From: a virus
Strand: one strand, 5' to 3'
IMG/VR virus record: IMGVR_UViG_3300024259_000825
Span: 1-34,197 of that record
Length of the DNA stretch: 34,197 bases
The notes under the pieces were generated by a model. The model was not told the DNA's origin. It made no database searches and saw nothing but the letters and a program-made list of their open reading frames with translations. The position numbers and the translations under genes are program-made. Positions 1 to 7,667 of this stretch are shown here, piece by piece. How positions within the stretch are numbered: the stretch's first letter is position 1; each line of letters starts with the position of its first letter.

Positions 1-738
1 CTCACGGCATGACAGGAACCAGTCCTCTTCGTGTGTCGGCCACCAGCGAGTCAGGTCTAGGATGAGGTCGCCGTTATGCTTCGAGGACCGCATACACGAC
101 GACCAGCAAGCGAAGTCGTTGAGGTAGCGAGCCAAGTCCTCGATCCCTGCCTGCCTTGCTACGTCGCTGGCCCCTCCCCTGATGGCCTTGACCAGATTGC
201 GAACCGACCGACTATCGGGCTTGGACAGTAGCGTCGCCTTCAGCTTATCCCACCGCTTGCCGCCCCACGCCTCGTCTGTGATCTTCATGCCTGCCACGGC
301 TTCCACGTCCTCTCGTGTAGTCAGTTCGCCCTCTGCGCCGTCGTCCTTGTGTGGCTTGTCGTACAGGCTCACAATCTTACGAGCTAACATCTCGTTAGTC
401 TCATGGACCGTCGTACAGTGTAGTAGCTCTATTTGCGCCACTTCTACTCGCCGAAGCTCTCCACTAGGCGTCACACGAGTAAAGATAGCGCTGGCCTGTA
501 TTGGCGATTCCATCACGCTAACCATATCGCGCAGCATAGGATCGAGCGAGACACCTCCGATGGCTAACCGACCTCTTGTCGTGCCCAGTCGCCGAGCGAT
601 CTCGACCCGCGACAGTGGGCACACATCGGGCTCGCTGCTACCCGGCGATGCCGCGTTGTCGTTGTCTTTACAGCGCGCACGTCGTAGCTTACGCCTTAGC
701 GCCCACTGCCTATCCGTGTCGTTATACCGCGTGCTCAT
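1..738 (-). CDS. Unknown protein with possible HTH, cut by the left edge
   Basis: An uninterrupted reading frame starts at ATG 738-736, preceded at good spacing by AGAGGA, and runs off the left edge after 246 codons, so the C-terminus is missing. The protein begins MSTRYNDTDRQWALRRK. It has a basic N-terminus, a stretch around residues 42-60 (LSRVEIARRLGTTRGRLA) that reads like a helix-turn-helix, and a Trp/Cys-containing region near residues 215-245 (DFACWSSCMRS, then LTRWWPTHEEDW). A DNA-binding role is an inference from the HTH-like segment only; I do not recognise the family. The long plus-strand frame over the same bases is its shadow. It is the last gene of the minus-strand series visible here. 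Confidence 0.75.
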   Translation of the reverse strand, partial: MSTRYNDTDRQWALRRKLRRARCKDNDNAASPGSSEPDVCPLSRVEIARRLGTTRGRLAIGGVSLDPMLRDMVSVMESPIQASAIFTRVTPSGELRRVEVAQIELLHCTTVHETNEMLARKIVSLYDKPHKDDGAEGELTTREDVEAVAGMKITDEAWGGKRWDKLKATLLSKPDSRSVRNLVKAIRGGASDVARQAGIEDLARYLNDFACWSSCMRSSKHNGDLILDLTRWWPTHEEDWFLSCRE

Positions 739-1092
739 GATTAAGTCCTCTTGCCCCTATGGCTTCGCCGCCACGACGCCCCCGAAACGTGGGAGCAACG
801 ACACCCGCGATAGCGACTAGGTCGAACGTGGTTAGCCAACGACTGCGATAGTAGCCGCTCGCATGACAACACTCGGGCGTCTAGCCAGTCCCAATCGCCG
901 GCTATATGCGCCCTGGTCGTACTCGTGGGGACCATGAGAGGGGCTACGGGGTGATGTGTGAAGCGAGCAGGCTCTATGTAGTAACTACCCGTGCGGTAGT
1001 TACTCGCCGTTGTGCTATAAGAAAAGCAATGAGTAGTATACGAGGAAGTATCACGCTCCCACGAGTTGTCGTGTCTACGGTCCATACCTGTA
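739..1092. other. 354-bp gap without a convincing gene
   Basis: One minus-strand frame (741-1085) is open, but its product is rich in Ser, Thr, Tyr, His and Arg and unlike the neighbours, and its ATG at 1085 has no clear ribosome binding site. Two short hydrophobic frames also exist: GTG 1054 to stop 974 (26 codons, core ILLIAFLIAQ) and an apparently start-less frame ending near 739 with DLVAIAGVVAPTF. They could be tiny membrane peptides but are not supported enough to call. The strongest structure is the dyad at 980-1004. Confidence 0.4.
980..1004. repeat. 10-bp perfect inverted repeat, possible operator
   Basis: AGTAACTACC, five bases (CGTGC), then GGTAGTTACT. The arms are perfectly complementary. 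No T-run follows on either strand, so it does not look like an intrinsic terminator. It lies in the gap upstream of the left-edge gene, so an operator or RNA hairpin controlling that gene is the simplest reading. On the minus strand it is followed by ACTACATA, which resembles the right half of the two repeated elements at 26557 and 28362. Confidence 0.6.
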
Positions 1093-1305
1093 TTACACCT
1101 CGTCTGCGGCCTTCTCCGGACCTGGGCCGCCCCTATGGCATCCGCCTCCGCTAAACCCGGCTCTATAGCCCTGCGACGTAGCCTTCAACCGACGCAAGCC
1201 GACAGAGCACAGGTTGAATGGTTGCTCACGACAGCGCTTGCACTCGTCCAGGTGTGCGTGGAAATGGGCTATCTCCCCGCGATTAGTAGTCTTATCAGTA
1301 CTCAT
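1093..1305 (-). CDS. Small Cys/His protein, likely zinc-binding
   Basis: This 70-residue protein has the cluster HFHAHLDECKRC followed by FNLC near residues 14-32, that is H-x-H-x4-C-x2-C-x6-C. This looks like a small zinc-binding knuckle of the kind common in phage proteins of unknown function. The C-terminal third is rich in Gly, Pro, Arg and Glu. Its ATG (1305-1303) lies inside the end of the upstream gene (11-bp overlap), which suggests translational coupling; the nearest purine-rich site is a GGGAG about 12 bases upstream. Role unknown. Confidence 0.65.
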   Translation of the reverse strand: MSTDKTTNRGEIAHFHAHLDECKRCREQPFNLCSVGLRRLKATSQGYRAGFSGGGCHRGGPGPEKAADEV

Positions 1306-1507
1306 CGTCTGTCAAGCTCCCTGATGCGCCGCTGTCTTGCGGCTTCTGTAGTATAACGCCCACGATGATGGGCTTATTCGCCTTCTTCGACACGGCCCAC
1401 ATAGCACTCGCCACCATGTAGCCCTGCTCACCGAATGACGCGAGGCGCTCCTCGGTGATGCCGTCCGTGTCGATAATCGTCTCGATGTCTACCTTAAACT
1501 CGCTCAT
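1295..1507 (-). CDS. Small protein of unknown function
   Basis: I chose the start at ATG 1507-1505 (MSEFKVDIETII) because AAAGGAG lies at ideal distance upstream; a longer frame to 1576 has no such site. The product has 70 residues, with an alternating pattern in the middle (GEQGYMVASAMWAVSKK, then PIIVGVILQKP) that suggests a small alpha/beta fold, and an acidic Gly/Ser C-terminus. It overlaps the gene upstream by ATGA and the gene downstream by 11 bases, so it is part of one operon. I do not recognise it. Confidence 0.75.
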   Translation of the reverse strand: MSEFKVDIETIIDTDGITEERLASFGEQGYMVASAMWAVSKKANKPIIVGVILQKPQDSGASGSLTDDEY

Positions 1508-2040
1508 CTTCGCACTCCTTTGGTTCTCTTTACCCATTGATCGTATTGGTATATGGACACTGGCGGCAACCCGCATAGTTTGTTTCGCCTACCGTTCACC
1601 ATCTCAAACCCGTATATAGATACCTCGTCGAACCAATAGCTCATAGGCACAACTACCTCGTTACCGTCTATCGCGTTAATGCGCTCGTATGACGACTTAC
1701 TAGGCGATGGGCCTGGGCCACTAGCCGACCACACAGAAGCGGCCTCCGGGTCTTCCCACTTAACGAGATAATAGTCCAGCGACTTGTAAGCGTGCATACG
1801 CCTAATGCACGCCATACCCTTACCGGCTACCAAACGTCGCACGTTAATCTCGTCAAGACGCGTTAGTGTTTCGTGCGAGGGTGGCTTACCCGCTAACGAC
1901 ATTAGGACGGGCTCGCCATCTTCTATACGCCGCTCTATGTCTTCCTCTGCTTTACGACTAAGGTGCGTTGCTGCATCGCGTACAAAGTGATCGAGCACGG
2001 AAGCCGTAATTAACGATGCACCCGGAAGGGGCTTGCTCAT
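1504..2040 (-). CDS. Unknown 178-aa protein
   Basis: The product begins MSKPLPGASLITASVLDHFV. An N-terminal helical region (AATHLSRKAEEDIERRIEDGE) is followed by a mixed region with many aromatics (SYWFDEVSIYGFEMVNGRR) and a basic end (WVKRTKGVRR). No catalytic motif is apparent. The stop overlaps the following ATG as ATGA. The ribosome binding site is weak (AAGGG about 13 bases before ATG 2040). Bases 2041-2102 upstream are non-coding and contain only a short CCCC/GGGG stem. Confidence 0.7.
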   Translation of the reverse strand: MSKPLPGASLITASVLDHFVRDAATHLSRKAEEDIERRIEDGEPVLMSLAGKPPSHETLTRLDEINVRRLVAGKGMACIRRMHAYKSLDYYLVKWEDPEAASVWSASGPGPSPSKSSYERINAIDGNEVVVPMSYWFDEVSIYGFEMVNGRRNKLCGLPPVSIYQYDQWVKRTKGVRR

Positions 2041-2102
2041 AGCTTCGTTAATACCCTTGAGGTCTACATCTCCCCCAGCCCACGGGGTAGTAAAACGACC
2101 CG

Positions 2103-3254
2103 TTAGCGTTTTAGCGCCGCCCTCGGCTGCCCCGTACCCTTGAAAGGGACGCCAGCCTCGCCACCCTCCTTCTCTACCATCTCGATCAGCATACGAGTAG
2201 TGGGCAACTCGTCGGCGACCAGGCCGTCTCTATCGGCGCACTCTTCCACGGTAGCTATCTCGTATTCAAAGTCGTAGCCCTTGCGAGGCAGCAAGCGAAC
2301 GATGCAACCTCTATACCGGTCGTAAGCGCACACCAAGCCAGCGTCGGTAGTATGCCCGCCCCAATCCGGCACGACCCCCGAGGCTGACCAATACGCGCCT
2401 AGTCCTGCTATCGCCTCTCGCAGAGTCAGGTTCTCGGCGATATAGCTATCAGCGTTGCCAGGCACCAGCGAATCGTCTGAACCACCAGGCGCCGTTGCTG
2501 TCTTGCGGGATAGGTCGCTTACCCATTCCTTACACGCCTTAAGCCCGTCCCGCTCCCACACGCCTACCAGCTTGGCTCGCTCTCTGAACTCGGCTGTAGT
2601 GTACTTAGGCCCTCCCTCACCGCGCCCCTCGGGTGGGAACTCGGCTTCTACGATCTTGTGGATAGCGCGCCTCGCGTACCTCACGCCCTTAATGGTCTTG
2701 ATACGATCCCGCCCAATGGACGACAAGACGATAACCCACGTACGACCAGACGAGATAGCGCCTGCGTGTTGGTCCTTCGCCTTGTTTGCCAATCGGCGAC
2801 GTTTACGGCGTGTTGCGAAGTCCTCGTCTGGGCGATCATACGACGCAACGCCTCGGCCTCGTGTCTTGCCCGCGTCAATGCTTGCGCCCCCGTTCGTGTC
2901 ATACGTTCCTGTGATGTCTTCGGCGACTACAGCGGGCATCCACGACCCCACGGCACTGCTCGTATACTCCGACTCGTTGACAAGCGTACTCGGCTGCCAT
3001 GTCATGGTCTGCCCGCTGTCGTGATTAACCATTACTGCACTACTGGACGCTGATACCACGGTACCCCGACGAGTATTGTTTGCTAGGGTTTCCGACTTAC
3101 TTTGTGATAAGGGATCCGCGATGTTATCGGCGCGTTTGGCCGCCTGTTCCATCACTAGTAAATCGGTGTTAACTCCGGCGACTTTACCCTCGACGAGAGC
3201 ACGCCAAACAGAGTCAACCAACATCACTCGTTCTTTCTTCTCGAACCTCGGCAT
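2103..3254 (-). CDS. Unknown protein with D-E-D-F-x-x-R-R-K-R-R-R motif
   Basis: A 383-residue product with AAAGGAG before ATG 3254. The first 140 residues are polar and low in structure signals. Residues 143-154 form DEDFATRRKRRR, nearly the same as residues 152-163 of the protein at 22937-24223 and related to the start of the protein at 5054-5458. The C-terminal half looks folded (TWVIVLSSIGRDRIKTIKG; DRYRGCIVRLLPRKG). Both longer proteins also contain a GKVAG segment, so they may be diverged paralogs, but this needs a profile comparison. The gene has its own upstream region with a promoter-like element at 3281-3295. Function unknown. Confidence 0.75.
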   Translation of the reverse strand: MPRFEKKERVMLVDSVWRALVEGKVAGVNTDLLVMEQAAKRADNIADPLSQSKSETLANNTRRGTVVSASSSAVMVNHDSGQTMTWQPSTLVNESEYTSSAVGSWMPAVVAEDITGTYDTNGGASIDAGKTRGRGVASYDRPDEDFATRRKRRRLANKAKDQHAGAISSGRTWVIVLSSIGRDRIKTIKGVRYARRAIHKIVEAEFPPEGRGEGGPKYTTAEFRERAKLVGVWERDGLKACKEWVSDLSRKTATAPGGSDDSLVPGNADSYIAENLTLREAIAGLGAYWSASGVVPDWGGHTTDAGLVCAYDRYRGCIVRLLPRKGYDFEYEIATVEECADRDGLVADELPTTRMLIEMVEKEGGEAGVPFKGTGQPRAALKR

Positions 3255-3750
3255 ACGAGTATCTCCTTTACGATTCGTATACGGTTTATAGCGTTACGAG
3301 GCTATCGTACTGTCGTGCATTCACAGGGCCTGCGATTGCCTCGCTCATAGGTCGGTTACGTTGCTCGTCTGTTCGTGTTTGCCCTATGTGTAGGAAACGC
3401 TAAGGGCCTCGCGTGGCCGTCTATGACGGGCTTATCGGGCTGGCCAGGGTCAAGACCTCAAACATCGGTCGCAACGCGAATCCATACATACGATTAAAGA
3501 CGATACAAATAGGGCGATAAAAGAAAGACAATACAAGCATACAACCCATCACTCACACTACACCCCCTACCTCCCATAGCTGCTATTGCATTACATTTAT
3601 CAGGGATAAGGTGGTCGTGGTGGATCAAGGTGCGTTATCGGTCGTTAAGCGAGTGCGCTGGAGTGGGTGGATGCGGGGTGTTGGCGAGTGACTGGACGGC
3701 GAGTATTGGTCGGTGGCGAGGTGCGTCCAGTTCTATGCATGGGCGCGATC
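3255..3750. other. Near 500-bp intergenic region, candidate control or origin region
   Basis: The longest gene-free stretch in the window. Its left end carries the leader and promoter-like element of the gene at 2103-3254. The middle (about 3480-3600) is AT-richer, with plus-strand purine runs such as AAAGACGATACAAATAGGG and a TTATC-AGG-GATAA dyad near 3598-3610. The right part (about 3608-3720) has many GG and GGG runs on the plus strand. A 42-codon minus-strand frame (begins MGCMLVLSFFY) is hydrophobic but has only a weak ribosome site. I cannot tell a replication origin from an ordinary promoter region. Confidence 0.4.
3281..3295 (-). promoter_or_regulatory. Shared 15-nt element AACGCTATAAACCGT
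   Basis: Read on the minus strand it is AACG-C-TATAAACCGT, 27 bases before the start of the gene at 2103-3254. The same 15 bases with one change (AACG-T-TATAAACCGT) occur at 5487-5501, before the gene at 5054-5458. TATAAA may be a -10 box; no good -35 box is visible at 17 bases. It could also be a binding site for a phage regulator. Confidence 0.45.
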
Positions 3751-4611
3751 CTACCTGTTTGACCATGACTTGTGCTGGGCTTTCTTGAGTGCGCTCTCGT
3801 GGTCTGGTGGGTACTCTTTTACTTCGGTGGAAGGAGCCGCAGTAGCCTCACCACGTCGCAGACGCATGATCTTATCGAACTTACGCATTACGTCTTCGTT
3901 CATTAGATGGGCGCGCTCGTCGTCCATGTCGTCGGCGAGGATACGACCAGCATTGGCCGCGACCTCACGGGCGATACGCTCGTACTTTTCCGAGTCGGCC
4001 TTGAGTGACTCACGGTGGGCGTGAGGGACGCGCTCGGTGAGTGTGGCCGCCATGATGTCAGGCCTGCTGCTAGACGGGTCCCAGCCGGCCCTGACCTTGT
4101 TCTCCATGCCCCTGAGGGCCAGATAGCGCTCTGACTTGGTCATGGGGTCTTTGGGGCTTACAGGGGCTCTGCCGACCTCGTGCCGGATACGGTTTACTTC
4201 CCGTACGAGAGCATCATTCGCTGCGACCGCTGATAGAGGATCGTTATGCTTCTTTCCCTTGTAACGATTGCGTGTAACCTTCTGGTAGTATGCTAGTGGC
4301 AGCCATACGACTACACACATACCGTACGGTTCGCCAATACGGCGACCCTCCAACTCGTCTTGTACTATAGCGATAACGGTATCGTCAGTGCCCGTGCCCC
4401 TATACGATGTCGGTAGTGACACACTAACGATACAGTGATCATCACTGATGATCACGCCTACTGGAGGAATGTTGCCGACCCAACCGCCTCGCTGGATGGC
4501 TTGCGAGACCTTGCGAACTAGATACGCCGCATACGTCGCGTCTGCCTTCACGTTGGGTGGCTTGTGCCTGGCAGTGGGCATGCGTCGTTCTCTCTTGTTT
4601 CTGGTGGCCAT
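3751..4611 (-). CDS. Unknown 286-aa basic protein
   Basis: I place the start at ATG 4611-4609 (MATRNKRERRMPTARHK), just after the upstream stop and behind GAGGCGG; a frame extending to 4665 would overlap the upstream gene needlessly. A basic N-terminus is followed by a region with beta-like strands around residues 50-115 (GVIISDDHCIVSVSLP; GMCVVVWLPLAYY) and a long charged helical C-terminal half (SEKYERIAREVAANAGRILADDMDDE). No known motif. It is the last gene before the large intergenic region. No clear terminator follows. Confidence 0.7.
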   Translation of the reverse strand: MATRNKRERRMPTARHKPPNVKADATYAAYLVRKVSQAIQRGGWVGNIPPVGVIISDDHCIVSVSLPTSYRGTGTDDTVIAIVQDELEGRRIGEPYGMCVVVWLPLAYYQKVTRNRYKGKKHNDPLSAVAANDALVREVNRIRHEVGRAPVSPKDPMTKSERYLALRGMENKVRAGWDPSSSRPDIMAATLTERVPHAHRESLKADSEKYERIAREVAANAGRILADDMDDERAHLMNEDVMRKFDKIMRLRRGEATAAPSTEVKEYPPDHESALKKAQHKSWSNR

Positions 4612-4616
4612 GTTGT

Positions 4617-5048
4617 TTACCGCCTCAGTCGCTTTCGGATACCTAGTTCTTCCATCTTTTTCCATAATTGTGCGACCAATGCATTAGGGTCAAGACCTTC
4701 GTTACTGAGAGCCTGATCGATAGCTTCGCTCGGCGCCGTGAATACCGCCTCTGCGTCTGTCCTAATCTCGGACACGAGCTGTATGAACGACTCGGGGAGC
4801 CATGACGCGGTGCCATTCTCCCACCAGCACTCCCACTGCTCTCCCTCGGGATTAATGGTTCTGCGCCTGAATCGTCCGGCGGCTCTCGTCATCTTGTGAA
4901 CGACAGGAGAGTCGATCACAGGCGAGCCCCAGTGTCGTTCGGTGACGATGTTGTAACACCGGCCCTTGTGTCGCTGCGGACGATGGCATACGTCGCCGTG
5001 TACTGGGTGTGGTGTGGCGTCGCCGCACGCGATAGGTCTTCTACGCAT
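4617..5048 (-). CDS. Small protein with N-terminal Cys/His cluster
   Basis: A 143-residue product starting MRRRPIACGDATPHPVHGDV. The N-terminal 35 residues hold C-x9-H-x2-C-x5-H-x3-C (cysteines at about 8, 21 and 31), consistent with a zinc-binding knuckle. A Trp-rich patch (EQWECWWENGTASW) and an alpha-helical end with a basic tail (KKMEELGIRKRLRR) follow. It sits five bases after the preceding stop with a weak ribosome site, so translation is probably coupled. Role unknown; nucleic-acid binding is only a guess from the basic residues and possible zinc site. Confidence 0.65.
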   Translation of the reverse strand: MRRRPIACGDATPHPVHGDVCHRPQRHKGRCYNIVTERHWGSPVIDSPVVHKMTRAAGRFRRRTINPEGEQWECWWENGTASWLPESFIQLVSEIRTDAEAVFTAPSEAIDQALSNEGLDPNALVAQLWKKMEELGIRKRLRR

Positions 5049-5053
5049 AGTCG

Positions 5054-5458
5054 CTAGTCCCAGATTATGAGAATCGTCAGAGTTGGTTTGAGATCTAGGT
5101 GAGGAGGTCGGTTGTTACCTGACTTGAACCTATTACGCCATGCGGTTCTCGTGGGTATCGTATCAACAGAATGCTTGATCGTCATGTTGCATATTACGCC
5201 GTAATAGTCCACGACATACGGCTCGCCCGCTCTCAGGTGCTCTGGGATGGGGGTATGCACCACTACGTCACGGCACTCGTTGATAGGTGTATCGCGCTCT
5301 GCATCCATGAGCATGCGACCCAGCGAGCGCACCCATGGCTGGGCATCGATCCATTTCTGGATAGTCGGGAACGCGCGCCTACTGTCCGCGTCTAGCGCGA
5401 GCTTACGCCTCCTGGCTGCTCGGCGAACTACGAAATCCTGGTCGTCACCGTCGAACAC
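5054..5458 (-). CDS. Small protein starting with an Arg-rich D-x-D-F motif
   Basis: The start is assigned to GTG 5458-5456, because GGAGG lies exactly five bases upstream; a frame from GTG 5488 would begin in the leader. The 134-residue product then begins MFDGDDQDFVVRRAARRRK, which matches the D-x-D-F-x-x-R-R-(x)-x-R-R-R motif of the proteins at 2103-3254 and 22937-24223 with one inserted residue. The rest shows a conserved-looking core (RAGEPYVVDYYGVICNMTIKHS) but no known fold. Its leader carries a promoter-like dyad (5485-5510). Function unknown; the motif suggests a shared peptide for binding nucleic acid or a partner. Confidence 0.7.
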   Translation of the reverse strand: MFDGDDQDFVVRRAARRRKLALDADSRRAFPTIQKWIDAQPWVRSLGRMLMDAERDTPINECRDVVVHTPIPEHLRAGEPYVVDYYGVICNMTIKHSVDTIPTRTAWRNRFKSGNNRPPHLDLKPTLTILIIWD

Positions 5459-5484
5459 GTAAACCTCCAGCGTTACGACGCTGC

Positions 5485-5510
5485 ACACGGTTTATAACGT
5501 TTAACCGTGT
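5485..5510 (-). promoter_or_regulatory. Promoter-like element inside an 8-bp dyad
   Basis: ACACGGTT, ten bases, then AACCGTGT form perfect arms. On the minus strand the TATAAACCGT box overlaps the dyad, so a bound repressor or activator could control the gene at 5054-5458. On the plus strand the dyad is followed by five T residues, but no plus-strand gene leads into it, so a terminator role is less likely. Confidence 0.5.
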
Positions 5511-5526
5511 TTTTAACGTCGCCTCA

Positions 5527-6012
5527 CTATTCCTCGGGTTCCCGCCTGTCGCGTTTCCACGATCCCCACGATCCACGATCAGGAACGTATGTTCGTCGGT
5601 CCCCAGTCTGCCCGTCTATGACTTGTAAGGTCGGCGGGCCAGCGTCGTCCACGTCAGGGGGTAACGCCCACTCTGGATATTGCCTAGCCGCTCGACGACT
5701 GGCTTTATACAGGTGTGCAGCTATGCGCACCTCGGCAGGCCCCCTGATCCATCGTTGGAAGTCCTGCCACATCCAATCGCATACCGCGTCGATTACGTTA
5801 CCGTCGCCCATGTTCCATGACGAATCCCGCCATTCACGAGCAACGCACTCCCCTATGCGGCGACATACGACGTGGCCAGCCTCGCTGATTACCTTGCCGT
5901 GCTCCTGATTAACCCAGCGATCGTACTCGTCGCCCACTAGAATCGTAAGCCCGCATACGTCGCAACGTACGGGTTTAGCAGCTACGATCCTCTTGATTGC
6001 GGCAGGCGGCAC
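5527..6012 (-). CDS. Zinc-finger-like protein of unknown function
   Basis: It starts with GTG at 6012-6010 behind AGGAGA. The 161-residue product carries CDVCGLTI near residue 17 and then HVVCRRIGEC near residues 47-56, giving C-x2-C...H-x2-C-x5-C, a treble-clef style zinc site often used to bind nucleic acid or protein. An amphipathic region with many Trp residues (DAVCDWMWQDFQRWIRG) and a polar C-terminus (DRGSWGSWKRDRREPEE) follow. No enzyme motif is visible. It is separated from the downstream gene by a 68-bp promoter-like gap. Confidence 0.7.
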   Translation of the reverse strand: MPPAAIKRIVAAKPVRCDVCGLTILVGDEYDRWVNQEHGKVISEAGHVVCRRIGECVAREWRDSSWNMGDGNVIDAVCDWMWQDFQRWIRGPAEVRIAAHLYKASRRAARQYPEWALPPDVDDAGPPTLQVIDGQTGDRRTYVPDRGSWGSWKRDRREPEE

Positions 6013-6020
6013 GAGTTCTC

Positions 6021-6596
6021 CTAGAACGGAATACCGTCAACCCAGAACGTATCGGGAAGACCCAGTATATCGGCGGGATCGTGGTTAAATGGTTCGTCAG
6101 GCCATACGCGCCAGGCTCCCACGCTAGGATCGCTACCACACAACAGGGTAAGGTCGCCAGCCCATGGAATGCTAAACGCAGATACGATCTTTTCCTTGTC
6201 TTTTGCTTGTGTCGTAATGGTATGCCTAATGACGAACCCCACAGGACAATCCGTCTTCGCTTTGCTAAACGAGCATTGCGAGTCCACCGTAGCACGAAAC
6301 TTCTTGACAGCTTCCATAAATGCTACATATTGCGGCGACTCTACCGGGTTGTCCTCGGGAACGCCGATATCACGGTGGATGTCCACACACCAAAACAATC
6401 GCCTAGGCTTGCGAGATATCGCATGCTGTAGCGTAGCCGCGAGAGCCATCGCGCATCCTCTAGCCGTCTTCTCTACGTTGACGAGTGGGTCGTACACCTT
6501 GGTATCAAACCACTCGTCGGATCGTTGACTACTAGGAGGCGGCGGGGGCTGCCTCTTGCGACTCCTTGGCGGGGGCGGGGGCGATTTACGGGCCAT
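6021..6596 (-). CDS. Unknown protein with double polyproline-basic N-terminal tail
   Basis: The 191-residue product starts MARKSPPPPPRSRKRQ and continues with a second run of five prolines, then a folded-looking domain (GCAMALAATLQHAISRKPRR, LFWCVDIHRDIG) up to a hydrophobic C-terminus (DTFWVDGIPF). The polyproline plus Arg/Lys tail belongs to a set of similar tails on unrelated proteins of this phage. No catalytic motif is evident. It lies 3 bases after the preceding stop and 8 bases before the next start, so it is within the operon. Confidence 0.7.
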   Translation of the reverse strand: MARKSPPPPPRSRKRQPPPPPSSQRSDEWFDTKVYDPLVNVEKTARGCAMALAATLQHAISRKPRRLFWCVDIHRDIGVPEDNPVESPQYVAFMEAVKKFRATVDSQCSFSKAKTDCPVGFVIRHTITTQAKDKEKIVSAFSIPWAGDLTLLCGSDPSVGAWRVWPDEPFNHDPADILGLPDTFWVDGIPF

Positions 6597-6599
6597 CGG

Positions 6600-7667
6600 C
6601 TACTCCTCGCTACCTGGCTCCTGCCCTGATGCCTCTTCGAGCCCTAGGTCACTTCGCTCTGTTGGCAGGTCAACAGGGAACGTCGCCGGGTCGTCACTGA
6701 ACCCCGCGTGATACGCCATATCGTCCATGCCTTCCACAGGATGCTTACCGTCCTCTCTCACCCAGATAGTACCCTCGAACGTGCGATGTTCCTTACCGGC
6801 CTCCTCGGCCCTGCCCAAGACCCACGATTCGTTAATGCGTGACTCTACGGCATACACGGGGCGGCCCGTGTGCTCTGGTACCAGACGAACGCCGGCCTCC
6901 AGCGAACCAGGTACGGCCTCGGCGATAGGTACTCGGCAAAAGCCCATCTCTACAGGTGCGTTGCTTCTCGCCTCGATTAGACGGCGATTCATGGCCGTAG
7001 ACGCCTGGGCCTTCAGTACGGCTCGCTGTGTCATACGGCGCTCGATCGTTGACTGGCGCATGACTTCGGGACCGCTACGATCTTCGATGATACGCCCACC
7101 GAATCGCTCAATCAACAGGTTACCTAGGGCGATAGCCTCTGACTGTCTAACGATTACGCCACGCAACGACTCGCACGCCGACCACACCACCTTGAGACCA
7201 GCGCTAATGCGAATGGTCATAGCCTGAGGGGGCCCGACTGCCAGGGCTCGCACGGGCCACTCCTGCGCGCCGAACTTGATATAGCCCGTCTTACCGGAGA
7301 TTTGGCGAATACCCGTGAGAATTGCTTGTGTCTTCTCCTCAATCCAGACGAGGTGCCCCTGCCGCTTACACAGCATGATCTCCATTACCGCAGACACCAT
7401 CTCCACGGCCAATTCGTCGTCTGGCGCCGTTCTGGACAGCATGGCGGCGATAGTCGCAGGGTGGGCGTCTAGGTTCGTATACAGCGCGGTAAGCACGATC
7501 TCCCCTACCATGGGGTCCACATCGGGAAGCATTACGCCAATGCTCTGTGCGACCTTGCCTTCTACGTCGGCATCCTTACCCTGCAGCTTCCAATCCCTGT
7601 GGAATGCGTGTCTAGCGCCGATAGCTGCGTCGCGTCTTTCTTGTTTGGCTTTCTTTCCGCTCATCAT
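6600..7667 (-). CDS. Unknown 355-aa protein
   Basis: It starts MMSGKKAKQERRDAAIG; the ATG overlaps the methyltransferase stop as ATGA and sits behind GCGAGGG. The first 100 residues are mainly helical. The middle (ISGKTGYIKFGAQEWPVRAL; RISAGLKVVWSACESLRG) has strand-like segments, and the last 60 residues are acidic. I do not recognise the family. The neighbours (methyltransferase, terminase-small-like protein) give no firm hint to its role. Confidence 0.7.
   Translation of the reverse strand: MMSGKKAKQERRDAAIGARHAFHRDWKLQGKDADVEGKVAQSIGVMLPDVDPMVGEIVLTALYTNLDAHPATIAAMLSRTAPDDELAVEMVSAVMEIMLCKRQGHLVWIEEKTQAILTGIRQISGKTGYIKFGAQEWPVRALAVGPPQAMTIRISAGLKVVWSACESLRGVIVRQSEAIALGNLLIERFGGRIIEDRSGPEVMRQSTIERRMTQRAVLKAQASTAMNRRLIEARSNAPVEMGFCRVPIAEAVPGSLEAGVRLVPEHTGRPVYAVESRINESWVLGRAEEAGKEHRTFEGTIWVREDGKHPVEGMDDMAYHAGFSDDPATFPVDLPTERSDLGLEEASGQEPGSEE

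Noticed and set aside
182-820. Plus-strand frame of 212 codons at the left edge
   Set aside because: Antisense to a better-supported minus frame (ATG 738 with AGAGGA) that runs off the edge; Ser/Arg/Leu-rich composition is typical of shadows.
741-1085. Minus-strand frame of 114 codons
   Set aside because: Odd composition, no clear ribosome site, crosses the dyad at 980-1004; kept only as part of the gap description.
5485-5515. Intrinsic terminator on the plus strand (8-bp dyad plus T5)
   Set aside because: No plus-strand gene leads into it and the 10-base loop is long; an operator for the minus gene fits better.
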